Source of the DNA: Cheilinus undulatus
Lineage: Eukaryota > Chordata > Actinopteri > Labriformes > Labridae
Reading direction: 5' to 3'
Assembly: GCF_018320785.1 (NCBI RefSeq)
Contig: NC_054886.1
Location: forward strand, 32,781,732-32,845,731
Length of the DNA: 64,000 nt
The translations under genes were made by a program, and so were the position numbers. The notes below the pieces were generated by a model, which worked only from the letters and a program-made list of their open reading frames with translations, was not told the origin of the DNA and ran no database searches. Below, piece after piece: positions 10,121 to 20,572 of this stretch (positions are counted from its first letter, which is position 1; each line of letters starts with the position of its first letter).

Positions 10121-13100
10121 CTATTCCATCTCCATGATGACACGATTGCTTTGATTCTCTGAAATAAGAAAATGTTGTATTAATAAAGTAATAAAAGAAG
10201 TCCATGGCCGGCCAGCCAGCATTAATAGATGAGTATTTTAAGTTCTCACCTCTCCTCCTGTCCCTGTAAATGAGGGCCAGTATGATGGTGGACAGCAGGT
10301 ATGGAGTCCCAGCAACTACGTGACAAATAACTCTGAGGATGGTAAATACAGGAACTGGAGGGGCATCAGGACCTGCTGGGTCTGGAACTGGAAAGAGATG
10401 TTAGATTTTTATGGAAATAAAAAAGTTACAGTCAATTAGATTTTATGTGATAGTGTTCTCAGGGACTCGTGTTCTTTCTAACAGCCAGCAGGGGGAGACT
10501 CTGGCTCCCCCTGCTGGCTGTTAGAATCTGGGTCTGCAGGCCGGCAGAAAGTTGCACTTCAAGCCTCACCAAAGGTCAGGGGTCAGTTTAGAGGCCACCC
10601 CTTTTCATTGTTTATATAATTACCATTGATCTAAATGTTATAAAAGTATATGTTAGTTCTTATGCTGATGACACCCTATTGTACTGCTCAGTAGAGTTTT
10701 CATGATATTAAACTTGTGTAAAACACTGTAAAAACAAATATCCACTGCTCTCAAACTCAAAATCTATCCCTTAACCTGCCGTCAATCTCCACTTTGCAGG
10801 GCACACTAACAGGCACTTTTTAACACCTTTTCATCATGTTTTTGCCCATTCTTCCAGATTTGACTCATGTTTGCCTCTTTTATCAAATTTTTGCTTCTTT
10901 TTGCTCATTTTCCACTTTTATGCCACTTTAAACTGCTTTTCACCATTTTCTACCCATTTTTAACAGTTTTCCACCCTAATAAACCCATTTTTGCTGCTTG
11001 TATCTGATGTATGCATCTTTTAACAAATGTTTACCATTTGTTGCCAATTTTTGCCAACCTTTACCTATTTTTGCCACTTTTATGCCACTTTAAAGCTGCT
11101 TTTCACCATTTTCTACCCATTTTTTAACCGTTTTCCACCTCAATGAAGCTATTTTTGGTGTTTGTATACATGTTTGTGGCTTTTAACTAGTTTTTGCCAT
11201 TTTTGCCACATTGTACCTGGTTTTGCTGTGTTCTTTACCTCATTTTCTTTACTTTCGCTGCCAATTTTACAATTTCACCATTTTTTTCTATCTCCACTTT
11301 GCAGGGCACACAAACAGGCACTTTTTAACACCTTTTCATCATGTTTCTGCCCATTGTTCCAAATTTGACCCATGTTTGCCACTTTTTATATAATTTTTGC
11401 TACTTTTTGCCCATTTTCCACTTTTATGCCACTTTAAACTGCTTTTCACCATTTTCTACCCATTTTTAACAGTTTTCCACCCTAATAAACCCATTTTTGC
11501 TGCTTGTATCTCATGTTTGCGTCTTTAACTAGTTTTTGCCATTTGTCGCCTATTTTTTGCCAAACTTTACCTATTTTTGCTCATTTTTTCCCTCCTTTTC
11601 ACCTATTTTTGTCCACTTTGAACCCATTTATGCCACTTTAAAACCGTTTTTCACCATTTTCTACCCATTTTTTAACAGTTTCGTCTAAATGAACCTATCT
11701 TTACTGCTTTTTTCCCATGTTTTTGCTAACCTGGCACTCCAGATGGGTTTGCTTCACAGATCCATCTGGAAAACCTTCAATAGACAGCATTTGGGAGAGG
11801 GTAGAGCCTTTGAAAAAACTTGAAGGGTGATTGGATGAACGTTCTGTCTGTCACATCTCTACAGGCCAATCAGAGCAACAGAACATGTGACGTAGCCGCT
11901 ACCGAGGTTCACGTGTGCAGCTACTGAGGAATAACGTGAAACATGGTGACTTTAGACATGTAAGAACTCGACTTTTATCGTTTTTGAAAAGAAAACAACT
12001 CACTGCTGATCTTTGTTCTTCTTTTAACCAAGAAATGTCATCAAGTTCTGATAAAACTGGCGCTTTAGCAGCATCCGCGCTAATCTCTTCCTCCATATCT
12101 GCACAGGTCTCTTGCTGCTGCTTGTTTACGTCATGACTCCACCGCGCCTGAAAGTACTGCCCCTCGTCGCTGATTGGTCCTGTCACTTTCTAACCAGGCC
12201 CAAACGGTTCAGACGGGAGCTTTGCAAGATGGATTCACTTGTGAGAAACATGGAAACAGGCGTAACATCTGCTTTGAGAGGTTAAGTTTTTGCCATTTGT
12301 TGCCCATTTTTGCCACATTTTACCTAGTTTTTCTTTTTTAACCCCGTTTTCATGACTTTAGCTGCCTTTTTAACCACTTTTTTGACAGTTTAAAACCGTT
12401 TTTCACCATTTCTTCTCATTTCTAACCCTTTTCTGCCTTTGAGGACCCACTTGTTCTGCTTGTATGCCTCTTTGAACCCATTTTGCCAAATTTCCCCCCT
12501 TTGTTGCCTCTTTTCATACTGATTTGATTATTTTTACCTTAAAGTAATTTCAGTTTCTCTGCTTTATTCTCAGGCATCCTGACATTTGTGCACATCAAGG
12601 CTGTGATATGAAGCCTGATATTACTTTCCAAATGGTTTGTGCCCATCGACATTGTTACTGTTGCTGAAAAAAGGTAATTCTGTTTTAAGAACATTTTGAA
12701 AAGGCTTTATCGTACTACAGCATTATTTAATAAAAATCATGTTTTTGTAGCCTTGATAAGATTGGTGAGCATTCAGGTTTAAAATAAAGTAATAAAATGT
12801 GTTTATTACAGATTGATTCTAGAATGGACCAGGATTTTCTGACCTCCATGGGCCCAGAAAGCTCTTCCCTTTCTCCCCTTATGGGTGACCTTGTACACAG
12901 ATCAAGTGTGTTGATATCTTGGTATGTAGATAGATGGTAGTACCTCTAACAGACAACCAGCTGTCTGCTGACACTCCAGCCCCAGAGATGCACTTGTAGA
13001 GTCCTTCATCAGATCTGGAAACACTGTGGATGGTCATATTTCCAGTCATGCTGCTATTGATGAGGCGGCCATCTTTGTAGAAATCATTCTGGACGATGGA

Positions 13101-16100
13101 GGAAGTCTCTCTGTTTGTGCAGCATAGAGTCACACTGTCTCCCTCCTTCACAGGAAGAGCAGGACTCTCCAGGATCACAGCGCCATCTGAAGGACAGACC
13201 AAATTTGGTAGTTAAGTTTTAAAAAGTCCTTCTCTTCCTTCTGTATGTTTGTAACTGTTGCAGCTGTTGCTGAGTGTCTGCTTAGTGAAATAAATGAGTA
13301 TTACGTTTGCAGTCAGGAGTCAGCACCAGTGTTGAATTGTTTCAGGAAACAAGTCAACATTTATGGTGTGTCTTCAGTTTTCACCTACGACCACACAGTT
13401 ATCTCCATGACGCAATGGCACAAACACTAACTGTCTACCCAGAAGGCCTTTGGTTTCACACCTCTTATTGAATTTGAGCATTGATTCCACCACTTCCTCA
13501 AACATGACCTTTTTCTCTGCACCACATATGTCATGTGTGTCGCCATAGTGAAAGCCATTATCCACAAATGGAGAAAACTTGGAACTTGCCTGAAGTGATG
13601 GAACCATCAGTGTGGTTTAACAGAGCTCTGGAAAAGTTCACAGCCAGGGACAGGGGGGTTTTTGGTTGGGTGACCTCAGAGTTCCACCTCTGCTTTTTGC
13701 AGATGATGTGGTTCTGTTGGCCTCTTCAGCCGGAGACCTCCAGCAGGTACTGGGGTGTGTTTTTTTTGCTAAGTGCGAAGTGTTCAGGATGAAGTCCATT
13801 CACTCCATCAGCATCTAGTCCAGATCCTCACAGGTCTCCTGCTCTGCGTACCCCAGTCTTCTCCTATTTCCAAAGACCCTGCTATTTTCTCTTTCACTAA
13901 ATTTGTAAACTATTGTTGTATTCAATCTGTCCTTGATTAAAGTGACATGTAGCGTCAAAATGCTCTCAAACAGCCTTTTTTTGGTGAATTTCTTATCCAG
14001 CTGTACGTACCCGTGACACTGATGGTTAAAGCGTGGCTCTGCTCTCCTGACTCTGTCTCACACCAGTAGAGTCCACCATCAAAGAGGTACATGGTTTGGA
14101 TGGTGCAGGTCGAACCCTTCAGAGCTCCCCAACCATTCGGGCAGGTCTCCACTCCTTTCCTGGTCGTATTTCTCTTCAGCAGACCTCCTCGGGATAAGGC
14201 ATCGCAGCTCAGAGAGAAACGCTCATACAGGAAGAACTGAGATCTGCTGGGACTCATCTGGAGATGGAAGACTGGAGGACAAGAACAAGCAGATTTAACA
14301 CCAAGCTTCAAAACCCAATGGCCTCATAAGCCATCTGGTCCACTCTGACATTAGGACAGAGCTGCAGCTTCAGTGCTTGGTATTTACCAGCCTCTACTCT
14401 CACCAGAAGAAGACGAACGTTTCCAGTAAATACCCAACAAAGCCGACAGGGTTGCCCTAAAGCAGGGGTCATCAAGTAGATTTGCACAGGGGCCAGATTT
14501 ATTCTTGACAGAGACTCTGGGGGCCGGACTTTAAATACACAAAAGTTAAAGAAATATTTTGGTCTGATTGAAACATTATTGTAGTATTTGTATGTTCTTT
14601 CAAAACACAGGACATTCTAAGTTATTATCAGTGAGATCTATCCCTATCTGTCCCCCATTTGTGACACTTTAACCCTTTTTGATACTTTTTTCCGCTTTTT
14701 CCTCTTTTACCTATTTTTGTAAGATTTTAACCCCTTTTAAACCACTTTTCCAGCATGTTTTATCCTCCTGGTTCCCCTTTTCTTCTATTTTTGACACTTT
14801 TTAACCTCTTTTCATCACATTTTTTTCAACATTAAATCAGTGTTTGCCTCTTGTCAACCATTTTGTCACTCTTTAACCCCTTGTTGCAACTTTGCCAGGC
14901 TATTTGTGCTGTTTTTTGCCACTTTTAACCAATTTTTCATACTTTTCCCCAATTTTTCCAATCTTTAGCCCATTTTAAACCACTTTTCCAGCATGTTTCT
15001 GCATGTTTTATCCTCTTTGTGCCTCTTTTTTAATCAATTTTTGCCACTTTTCTTCTTTTTTCTACTTTTTCACCCCTTGTCAGTCATTTTTTGCACTGTT
15101 TTAGCCACTTTTAACCTATTTTAATACTATTTGCCCTTTTCCCTCTTTTACCAATGTTTTCAAGATTTGAACCCCTCTTAACCCCTTTTCCTGTATGTTT
15201 TAGCCACTTTTATCCACTTTTTTTAGCACCTTTTGATGACATTTTTTCAACATTTAAATCAATGTTTGCCATTTCTCACCCATTTTTCCACTCTTTATCC
15301 CCTTTCCACTACTTTGCCAGGCTATTTGTGACCTATTTTTGATACTTTTAACCCATTTTTGATACTTTTTGTCTCTTTAACCCATTTTTTTTCCATTCGT
15401 AACCCCTTTTATCCTCTTTGTTCCCCTTTTCTTCTATTTTTATCACCTTTTAACCTCTTTTTGTTACTTTATTTGCACTATTTTTGACACATTCAACCCA
15501 TTTTTGATACATTTACCCCTTTTTTTTCCTGTTTTCACCACCTTTTCACCAATTTTTGTCCCTTTGTGCCACTCCACAACTCATTTTGCCTTTTTTCACC
15601 CATTTTTTTGTAACACTTTTTCCAACCTTACCCCTTTTTTAAAAATATAAAGTAAGTATGACTGAAAAGTACATTTCTGTAAAAACAGATCCAGTGTTAA
15701 GTCGTTCTAAAGTTATTTCAGTAGTAATTGTTTTGGGGGGTGGGTTTAACAGCTGCAGACATTTAAAGTGAAGGGATACTCTTAAAACCACAATGTCTTC
15801 TTCTCCTCCTTTTCTGAATGCAATGATCTTTCAGGGACCTGACAGGAAGCTTTGGGGGGCCTGATATGGCCCCCGGGCCGCAAGTTGATGATCAATGCCT
15901 TGAAGCAAATGATGGAGTAGAAAGTTTCAGACTATGGCTGTTGATTTAAGTTCAGTCCAGGAACACGAAACAAGAACCAGGGCTGAACCCAGACCACAAA
16001 AGGGAAGGTTTGACTCTCTTTGAAGAACATATTTGGATAACTTCTTGTAAAAACATGAACATGAAACCCAGAGAGTTGTGTGGAGTTAATGCATTACCAC

Positions 16101-16338
16101 TTCTAGACAGTGTAGCAGCCATATTTCATTCTGAAATCCCCCTAAAGTCTTTAATAACTGAACATGAAGAGCTCATTACCTTCGTCTTTGGCATCAGGTG
16201 ATGCTCTTGTGAGAATCACACCTAAAGACAGAGAAAGAGAAGATAAATATCAGGATGTTGTGTTGATTCTGAACCAGTAAGATCTCACAGATAAATGAGT
16301 TACTCACAGAAGCTGAGGACTAACACGGTGAGCTTCAT
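10121..16338 (-). CDS. Fc-receptor-like membrane protein, two Ig domains, short tail (B1)
   Basis: Model complement(join(10121-10158, 10250-10387, 12944-13186, 14011-14271, 16180-16221, 16308-16338)) gives 250 residues with phase-1 junctions throughout. Residues 1-24 are the signal sequence over two small exons (MKLTVLVLSF, then CVILTRASPDAKDE). D1 is residues 25-111 ([23 protein letters not shown]). D2 is residues 112-192 ([26 protein letters not shown]), the pattern of FcR/FCRL D2 domains. The exon for residues 193-238 encodes a TM segment with an Arg and a His in its outer part, followed by RDRRR. The tail is only ENQSNRVIMEME, with no tyrosine. By family analogy (FcR-alpha type) an Arg in the TM suggests pairing with an adaptor such as FcR-gamma; this is inference. 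Introns are inflated by hAT, LINE and array sequence. Its start is divergent to A2. Confidence 0.78.
10476..10526. repeat. Perfect 22-bp inverted repeat with CTCF-like core
   Basis: Arms at 10476-10497 and 10505-10526 are perfectly complementary, with a 7-base spacer. Each arm contains CCAGCAGGGGGAG, close to the vertebrate CTCF core consensus, in opposite orientations. It lies in the B1 intron upstream (on the gene strand) of the TM exon. The hairpin is seen directly; CTCF binding is only a possibility. Confidence 0.7.
10788..11740 (+). repeat. Direct duplication of about 504 bp of degenerate TTTTTGCC array
   Basis: The sequence beginning CTCCACTTTGCAGGGCACAC occurs at about 10791 and again at about 11294. 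Both copies run on collinearly through landmarks such as GCACTTTTTAACACC and CCACCCTAATAAACCC. The interior is a degenerate ATTTTTGCCACTTTT array, the complement of the array at 770-2460. It is intronic in B1. Confidence 0.7.
11730..12545 (+). mobile_element. Probable DNA-transposon fragment inside the array, with array remainder
   Basis: Unique sequence at about 11735-12290 interrupts the array, which resumes to about 12545. The edges show weakly similar inverted segments (CTTCACAGATCCATCTGG near 11752 and, inverted near 12225, AAGTGAATCCATCTTGC). A minus-strand open frame at 11899-12186 (95 codons) contains SWLKEEQRSAV. This faintly recalls the start of RecQ-like helicase domains seen in some fish mobile elements, but I do not recognise it securely. 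Confidence 0.35.
13640..13800 (+). mobile_element. LINE reverse-transcriptase remnant (motif C)
   Basis: One frame reads LLFADDVVLLASSAGDLQQ, the reverse-transcriptase FADD box of non-LTR retrotransposons. It ends a short distance beyond. It is a dead fragment in the intron between the B1 D1 and D2 exons. Confidence 0.75.
14463..15897 (+). mobile_element. hAT-type element with internal TTTTTGACAC-type array
   Basis: The left end is CAGGGGTCATCAAGT and the right end is AAGTTGATGATCAATG, forming an imperfect inverted repeat. The 8-bp flanks CCCTAAAG and CCTTGAAG agree at 6 of 8 positions, consistent with an aged hAT target duplication. Both ends share extensive sequence with the element at 44585-45359 (GGGGCCGGACTTT, TATTTTGGTCTGA, CCTGATATGGCCC). 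The interior, about 14640-15640, is a degenerate TTTGACACTTTTAACC array. It lies in B1 intron 2; the corresponding intron of B0 (3306-3591) lacks it. Confidence 0.75.
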
Positions 16339-16344
16339 CCTCTC

Positions 16345-16460
16345 CTGCTGCAGGCTGGTAAATGGTCGACTTCTGCACGGTCCGCTCTGCACTTCCTCTC
16401 TTAAACCAAACCTCAGTGAGGCCTGCGTTGCTCATCTCTGTTTCTAGGTCAGTGACAAAC
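16345..16460 (-). promoter_or_regulatory. Conserved upstream segment of the B1 start
   Basis: This stretch immediately upstream of the B1 ATG is nearly identical to 3755-3870 upstream of the B0 ATG. It probably holds the 5'UTR or proximal promoter. The similarity stops where the transposon fragment beginning at about 16470 takes over. Confidence 0.45.
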
Positions 16461-16469
16461 AGTCGCTCT

Positions 16470-16790
16470 AACAGAGCCCATTCTTGTCTGATCTTTTCTG
16501 AAAACTGGGTCTTCTTTGCTGGATATTTCCTTTTCTGGTGCTCCAAATGTTTTCTACTGGTGAAAGGTCTGGACTGCAGGTGGACCAGTTCAGGACCCAG
16601 ACTCTTCTCCTGTGAAGCCATGCTGTTGTGATGGATGTGGTTTGTGGTTTAGCACTGTTTTGTTGAAATATGCGGGGTCTTTCCTGGGTGGGGGCATACG
16701 ATTTTAACTCTACCAGGCACTAATGCAACCCCCTACCATCAGAGATGCAGGCTTTAGAACTGAGACAGGAGAACAAACTGGATGGTTACG
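16470..16790 (+). mobile_element. DNA-transposon fragment upstream of B1
   Basis: Sequence including CATTCTTGTCTGATC, GGTGAAAGGTCTGGACTGCA and ACCATCAGAGATGCAGGC matches a fish DNA-transposon family. Another fragment of the same family at 43640-44310 shares the first two blocks, and the family's usual end (TTTTTTGGAATTGGGGTTGT) is seen at 21530-21552. The minus-strand open frame 16304-16621 is this repeat plus the B1 signal exon and is not an independent gene. Confidence 0.55.
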
Positions 16791-16989
16791 ACAGCATCCA
16801 TCGTTTCCAAACATTTTCAGTTAAGTAGAAGCCATTTCCTGTATTCTAGTGCATTTTCACACCATCTTAGCACCAGAAAATCCAAACTGGTTCTGTGAGA
16901 TATAGTTCTGGCTCAATATAGATAAAGAGCCCAACATAAAAGTCACTGCAACAGTAAGGTTCATCGTATTTCTTGGTACTAATGGTCTT

Positions 16990-17265
16990 CTGGAGTTTAG
17001 TGTGTTTTTCCACTCAAGAGAGCAGTTGTGTTTCACCAACTGGGAGGGCACTTTAGCACGCATCTTTACCACCCAAGTGGGCAGTTTATCATGTTTTAAC
17101 CAGCCAAGAGGGCAGTTTAGTGTGTTTTGCCAACCAGGAGGGCACTTTAGCATGTGTTTTAGCTCCAAAGAGGGCACTTTAGTGTGTGTTTTGGCTCTCG
17201 AGGGCACTTAAGCATGCTTTGGTTCCCAAGAGGGCACTTTACTGCGCGTTTTTCAACAGTTGGGC
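16990..17265 (+). repeat. Tandem repeat of about 31-37 bp (about seven degenerate copies)
   Basis: GAGGGCACTTTAG-type motifs recur near 17043, 17080, 17110, 17140, 17171, 17200 and 17232, separated by variable gene-poor text such as TGTTTTGCCAACCAGG. A C-rich segment follows at 17280-17305. No coding sequence is evident. Confidence 0.6.
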
Positions 17266-18057
17266 CATGAGGGAGTGGGGCGACTGCCCCCCTTGCCCCC
17301 CCGTGCACAACACTGCAGAGTCAAAGTCTTTGGACACTGTTTTGACAGATTGGTGAACTGAAATGCTCCTTTAATACCCAACTATGTTACTGACCCGTTG
17401 ACAGTGATCCTAACCTGTTTTAACATACTGAATTTGATTTGCAGCATATTTATACTCTACTTATTTATTCAGCCAGTGTGCGTGATCTGCCTTTTCTCTG
17501 ACTTTTAGCAGTGAAGAAGTGGGAGAACTGGATCTGTCTTCACTCTTTCATCTGTCATCTACAGGAACTGGAACAAACACCATTCCACTGGCTTTAAAAC
17601 CCTCATTCCAGCACGACGACACGGACGAGAGTGTGCTGCCTTTTGGCACTGAGACAGACTCCCTGGAGGCGGATTCACTGGTCTCTCATTGGTTGGTTTA
17701 AACCTGAGTGGGCGTGACCAAAATGAATTACTGTAAAGGTTGTTGGACTACTTAAGAGAGGAATGTAAGAAATGAAAACAAGTCAAACAAAGGAATCAAG
17801 TCTCATCAGCAAAACAACACTACGACTATAAATAATCCCAAAGGTCACAATGTTTACAGCACAGATTCAGTTAATGTAGCCTCTTAACATCCGTGGAAAA
17901 TACAAGAATAAAAACTTTAGCTGAACAAATTCACTCTTCAAGTGCTTCCTCTCTTACAAGTGTGTTTAAGACCCTCCAAAACTACTGTCCAGTGTCCTGA
18001 AAACCCTGCTGTCTGAGCCGAGAAATGAATGCTTTCACTCTGATTTAACCCTTATGG

Positions 18058-19936
18058 CAGGGGTGTCAAACTCAAGGCCCAGGGGCCAAATCCGGCCTGT
18101 GGAAGGCTCATACCCGGCCCACAAGATCCTGTCATGTTTGTATTCTAACTGGCCCACCAGTCTGAGGTCGGCGGATTTCCTCCAGTATAAAAATGTAAAT
18201 TTCACCTTAATTATTCAAAACTTCCTTGTTAAGCCAAAAAATCTGAAAAAATAAAGAGTAAGAAAAATTAGAGAAAAGTCTGAATGTGGGGAAAGAAATT
18301 AATGTGTGTTTTATTTCATGTTTTCAATCATGCATCTCAAGAATAAGACTCAAACTTAGGATTTTGACTTTTCTTTTCATACTTTGACTTATATTATATA
18401 TTTTTATTTTTAAAATTCCTGATTTTAAAGTTTAAGTTATATTTTCACATTTTCAACTCATTGTTTTGAATTTTTGTCATATTTTTATATTTTTAACTCC
18501 TTACTTTGGCTTTTTAATCACATATTTTGACTTTTAAGGTCATAATTAATTTTTTTCTAATATTTTGACATTTTAGACTCACAATTTTAAATTTAAGGCA
18601 TATTTTACATTTTTTAAGTCATTATTGTTGAATTTTAGCTCATATTTTGATATTTTCAACTCCTCACTTTGGCTTTTAATCCCATATATTGACTTTCAAA
18701 CTCATAGTTAAACTTTTGTTTTCATATTTTTTTACATTTTGAATTAATAATTTTGACTTTTTGTATCATATTTCGACATTTTAGACTGACAATTTTAAAT
18801 TTGAGTCATATTTCTAACTTTTTAAGACAGTATTTAGAATTTTAGCTCATATTTGACATTTTCAACTCCTTACTTTGGCTTTTTAATCTCATATTTTAAC
18901 CTCTAAACTCATATTTTTAACTTTTCTTTCTCATATTCTGTCATTTTTAATTCATAAATCTTACTTTTAAGTCATATTTTGATATTTTAAATTCATATTT
19001 TCCTATCATATTTTGACCTTTTAGATTTCAAATTTTACATTTAGCATTTTTAACTTTCAAACTCATTATTTTGAATTTTGTATCATATTTTGTCATTTTG
19101 AACTCCTTAACTTGACTTTTAAAACCCTTATTTTGACTCTTAAACTCATAATTTCAATTTTGTTCTCATTTATAGCTATGTTAAATTAATAATTTTGTTT
19201 TTAAGTTATATTTTTTACTCTTTCAAATCATTATTTTGAATTTTATATCATATTTTGACATTAGAAATCGATATTCCTTCCTTTCTATATCATATTTTGC
19301 CATTTTAAATTCATATTTCTTACTTTTCATATATATTTTGACCTTGAAGGCTTACAGTTTTGAATTTTAGTCATATTTTCAAGTTTTCAACTCATTATTT
19401 TGATTATTTTTTTTTTTTTTAATCATATCTTGACATTTTGAACTCCTCAGTTTGGCTTTGTAAACCCATGTTTTAATATTTTAAATTCATAGTTTTGACT
19501 TGAAGTTATATTTTTTACTTTTCAAGTCATTATTTTGACTTTTAGCTTATATTTTTACTTTTTAAACCCCTAATGTTGGTTTTAATCCATTATTTGACCT
19601 ATCAGACTCACAGTTTGAATTTTTTAGTCATATTTTGACCTTTCAAACGTCTGATTTCAACTTTCTACTCATATATTTGCATTTGAAAATATTATTTGTT
19701 TATTTTTAATATCGCGCTCTGACCTTCAGAACTAATATGTTGGACTTTTAAAACTCAGATTTTGAGCCTTTAAATTTATCATTTCTACTTTTTTGAACTT
19801 TTAAATGATTTCTCATCAGTGCTGTTTTTTCATCTTTAATCACTGGTGAAGATGAGGATGACAGTGTAAAGTGTTGACCCTGTTGGGCCCTCAGGTTAGA
19901 ATCCGGCCTCTGCTGTGACTGAGTTTGACAGTCCTG
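18058..19936 (+). mobile_element. hAT-type element filled by TTTTGACTTTTAA array
   Basis: The left end CAGGGGTGTCAAACTCA and right end TGAGTTTGACAGTCCTG are inverted repeats with one clear mismatch block. Inside the ends are GGCCAAATCCGGCC and GAATCCGGCC. About 18300-19800 is a degenerate array of CATTTTGACTTTTAAACTC-like units. The 8-bp flanks (CCTTATGG and CCCTGAAG) agree at only 4 of 8 positions, so the target duplication is not secure. The A1 upstream region (about 4680-4760) has the flanking sequence without the element. Confidence 0.7.
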
Positions 19937-20572
19937 CCCTGAAGTGTCGTTCCATTGTTTTACTGCAACAAAAGCATGCACACAATAAAAAAAACTGCAA
20001 CAACATCAAAATAACAAATCATGTTTATTAGAGGAAAACTGGTGTTTTAAGCACATTTTAAGTGAATTAACCCCTCTAGAAAATACCAAACTTCCAAATA
20101 TCATCTTCAACCTCGGCACATTTGACATCTGCTGAAAGTTTTATTCCCAGAATCTTTAGAAACAGTTTAAACTCTCAGAATGAGACTCGGACATAAACGG
20201 GCAACATGCCACCTCTCTGTCTGAGTCCCTTTAATGCAGAACATCAAGGTCTTTAACATCGGTATTTTTCTAGAAATTCAACGCCACATAGCCTTGCTGA
20301 AAGGAAGAGAGGAACTGGACCCAAAAGATGGCCCCAGTTTTAGGAGCCACTGTAATTGGCTAGCTACAAGTTCCACCACCTTAAATGGTGCTATGACTAA
20401 GTATCTCAGTAGTAAACAAGCAGTCAAAATACTCTAATAGCACTGGTAGCCATCTATGCTTGTAATGCTGACACACAGGTTTAACAAACTTCAGATCCTC
20501 TCAGATGAATGGAAGACAGAGGTGACATGAGACGAGCATTTAAAGGAGGTTCTTATCTCGCGTAGACTCGAC

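Noticed and set aside
16304-16621. 105-codon minus-strand frame starting MASQEKSLGPELVH.
   Set aside because: Most of it is the transposon fragment also seen at 43640-44310; only the B1 signal exon at its end is genic.
18058-19944. Target-site duplication for the 18058-19936 element.
   Set aside because: The 8-bp flanks agree at only 4 of 8 positions, so the duplication is not claimed.
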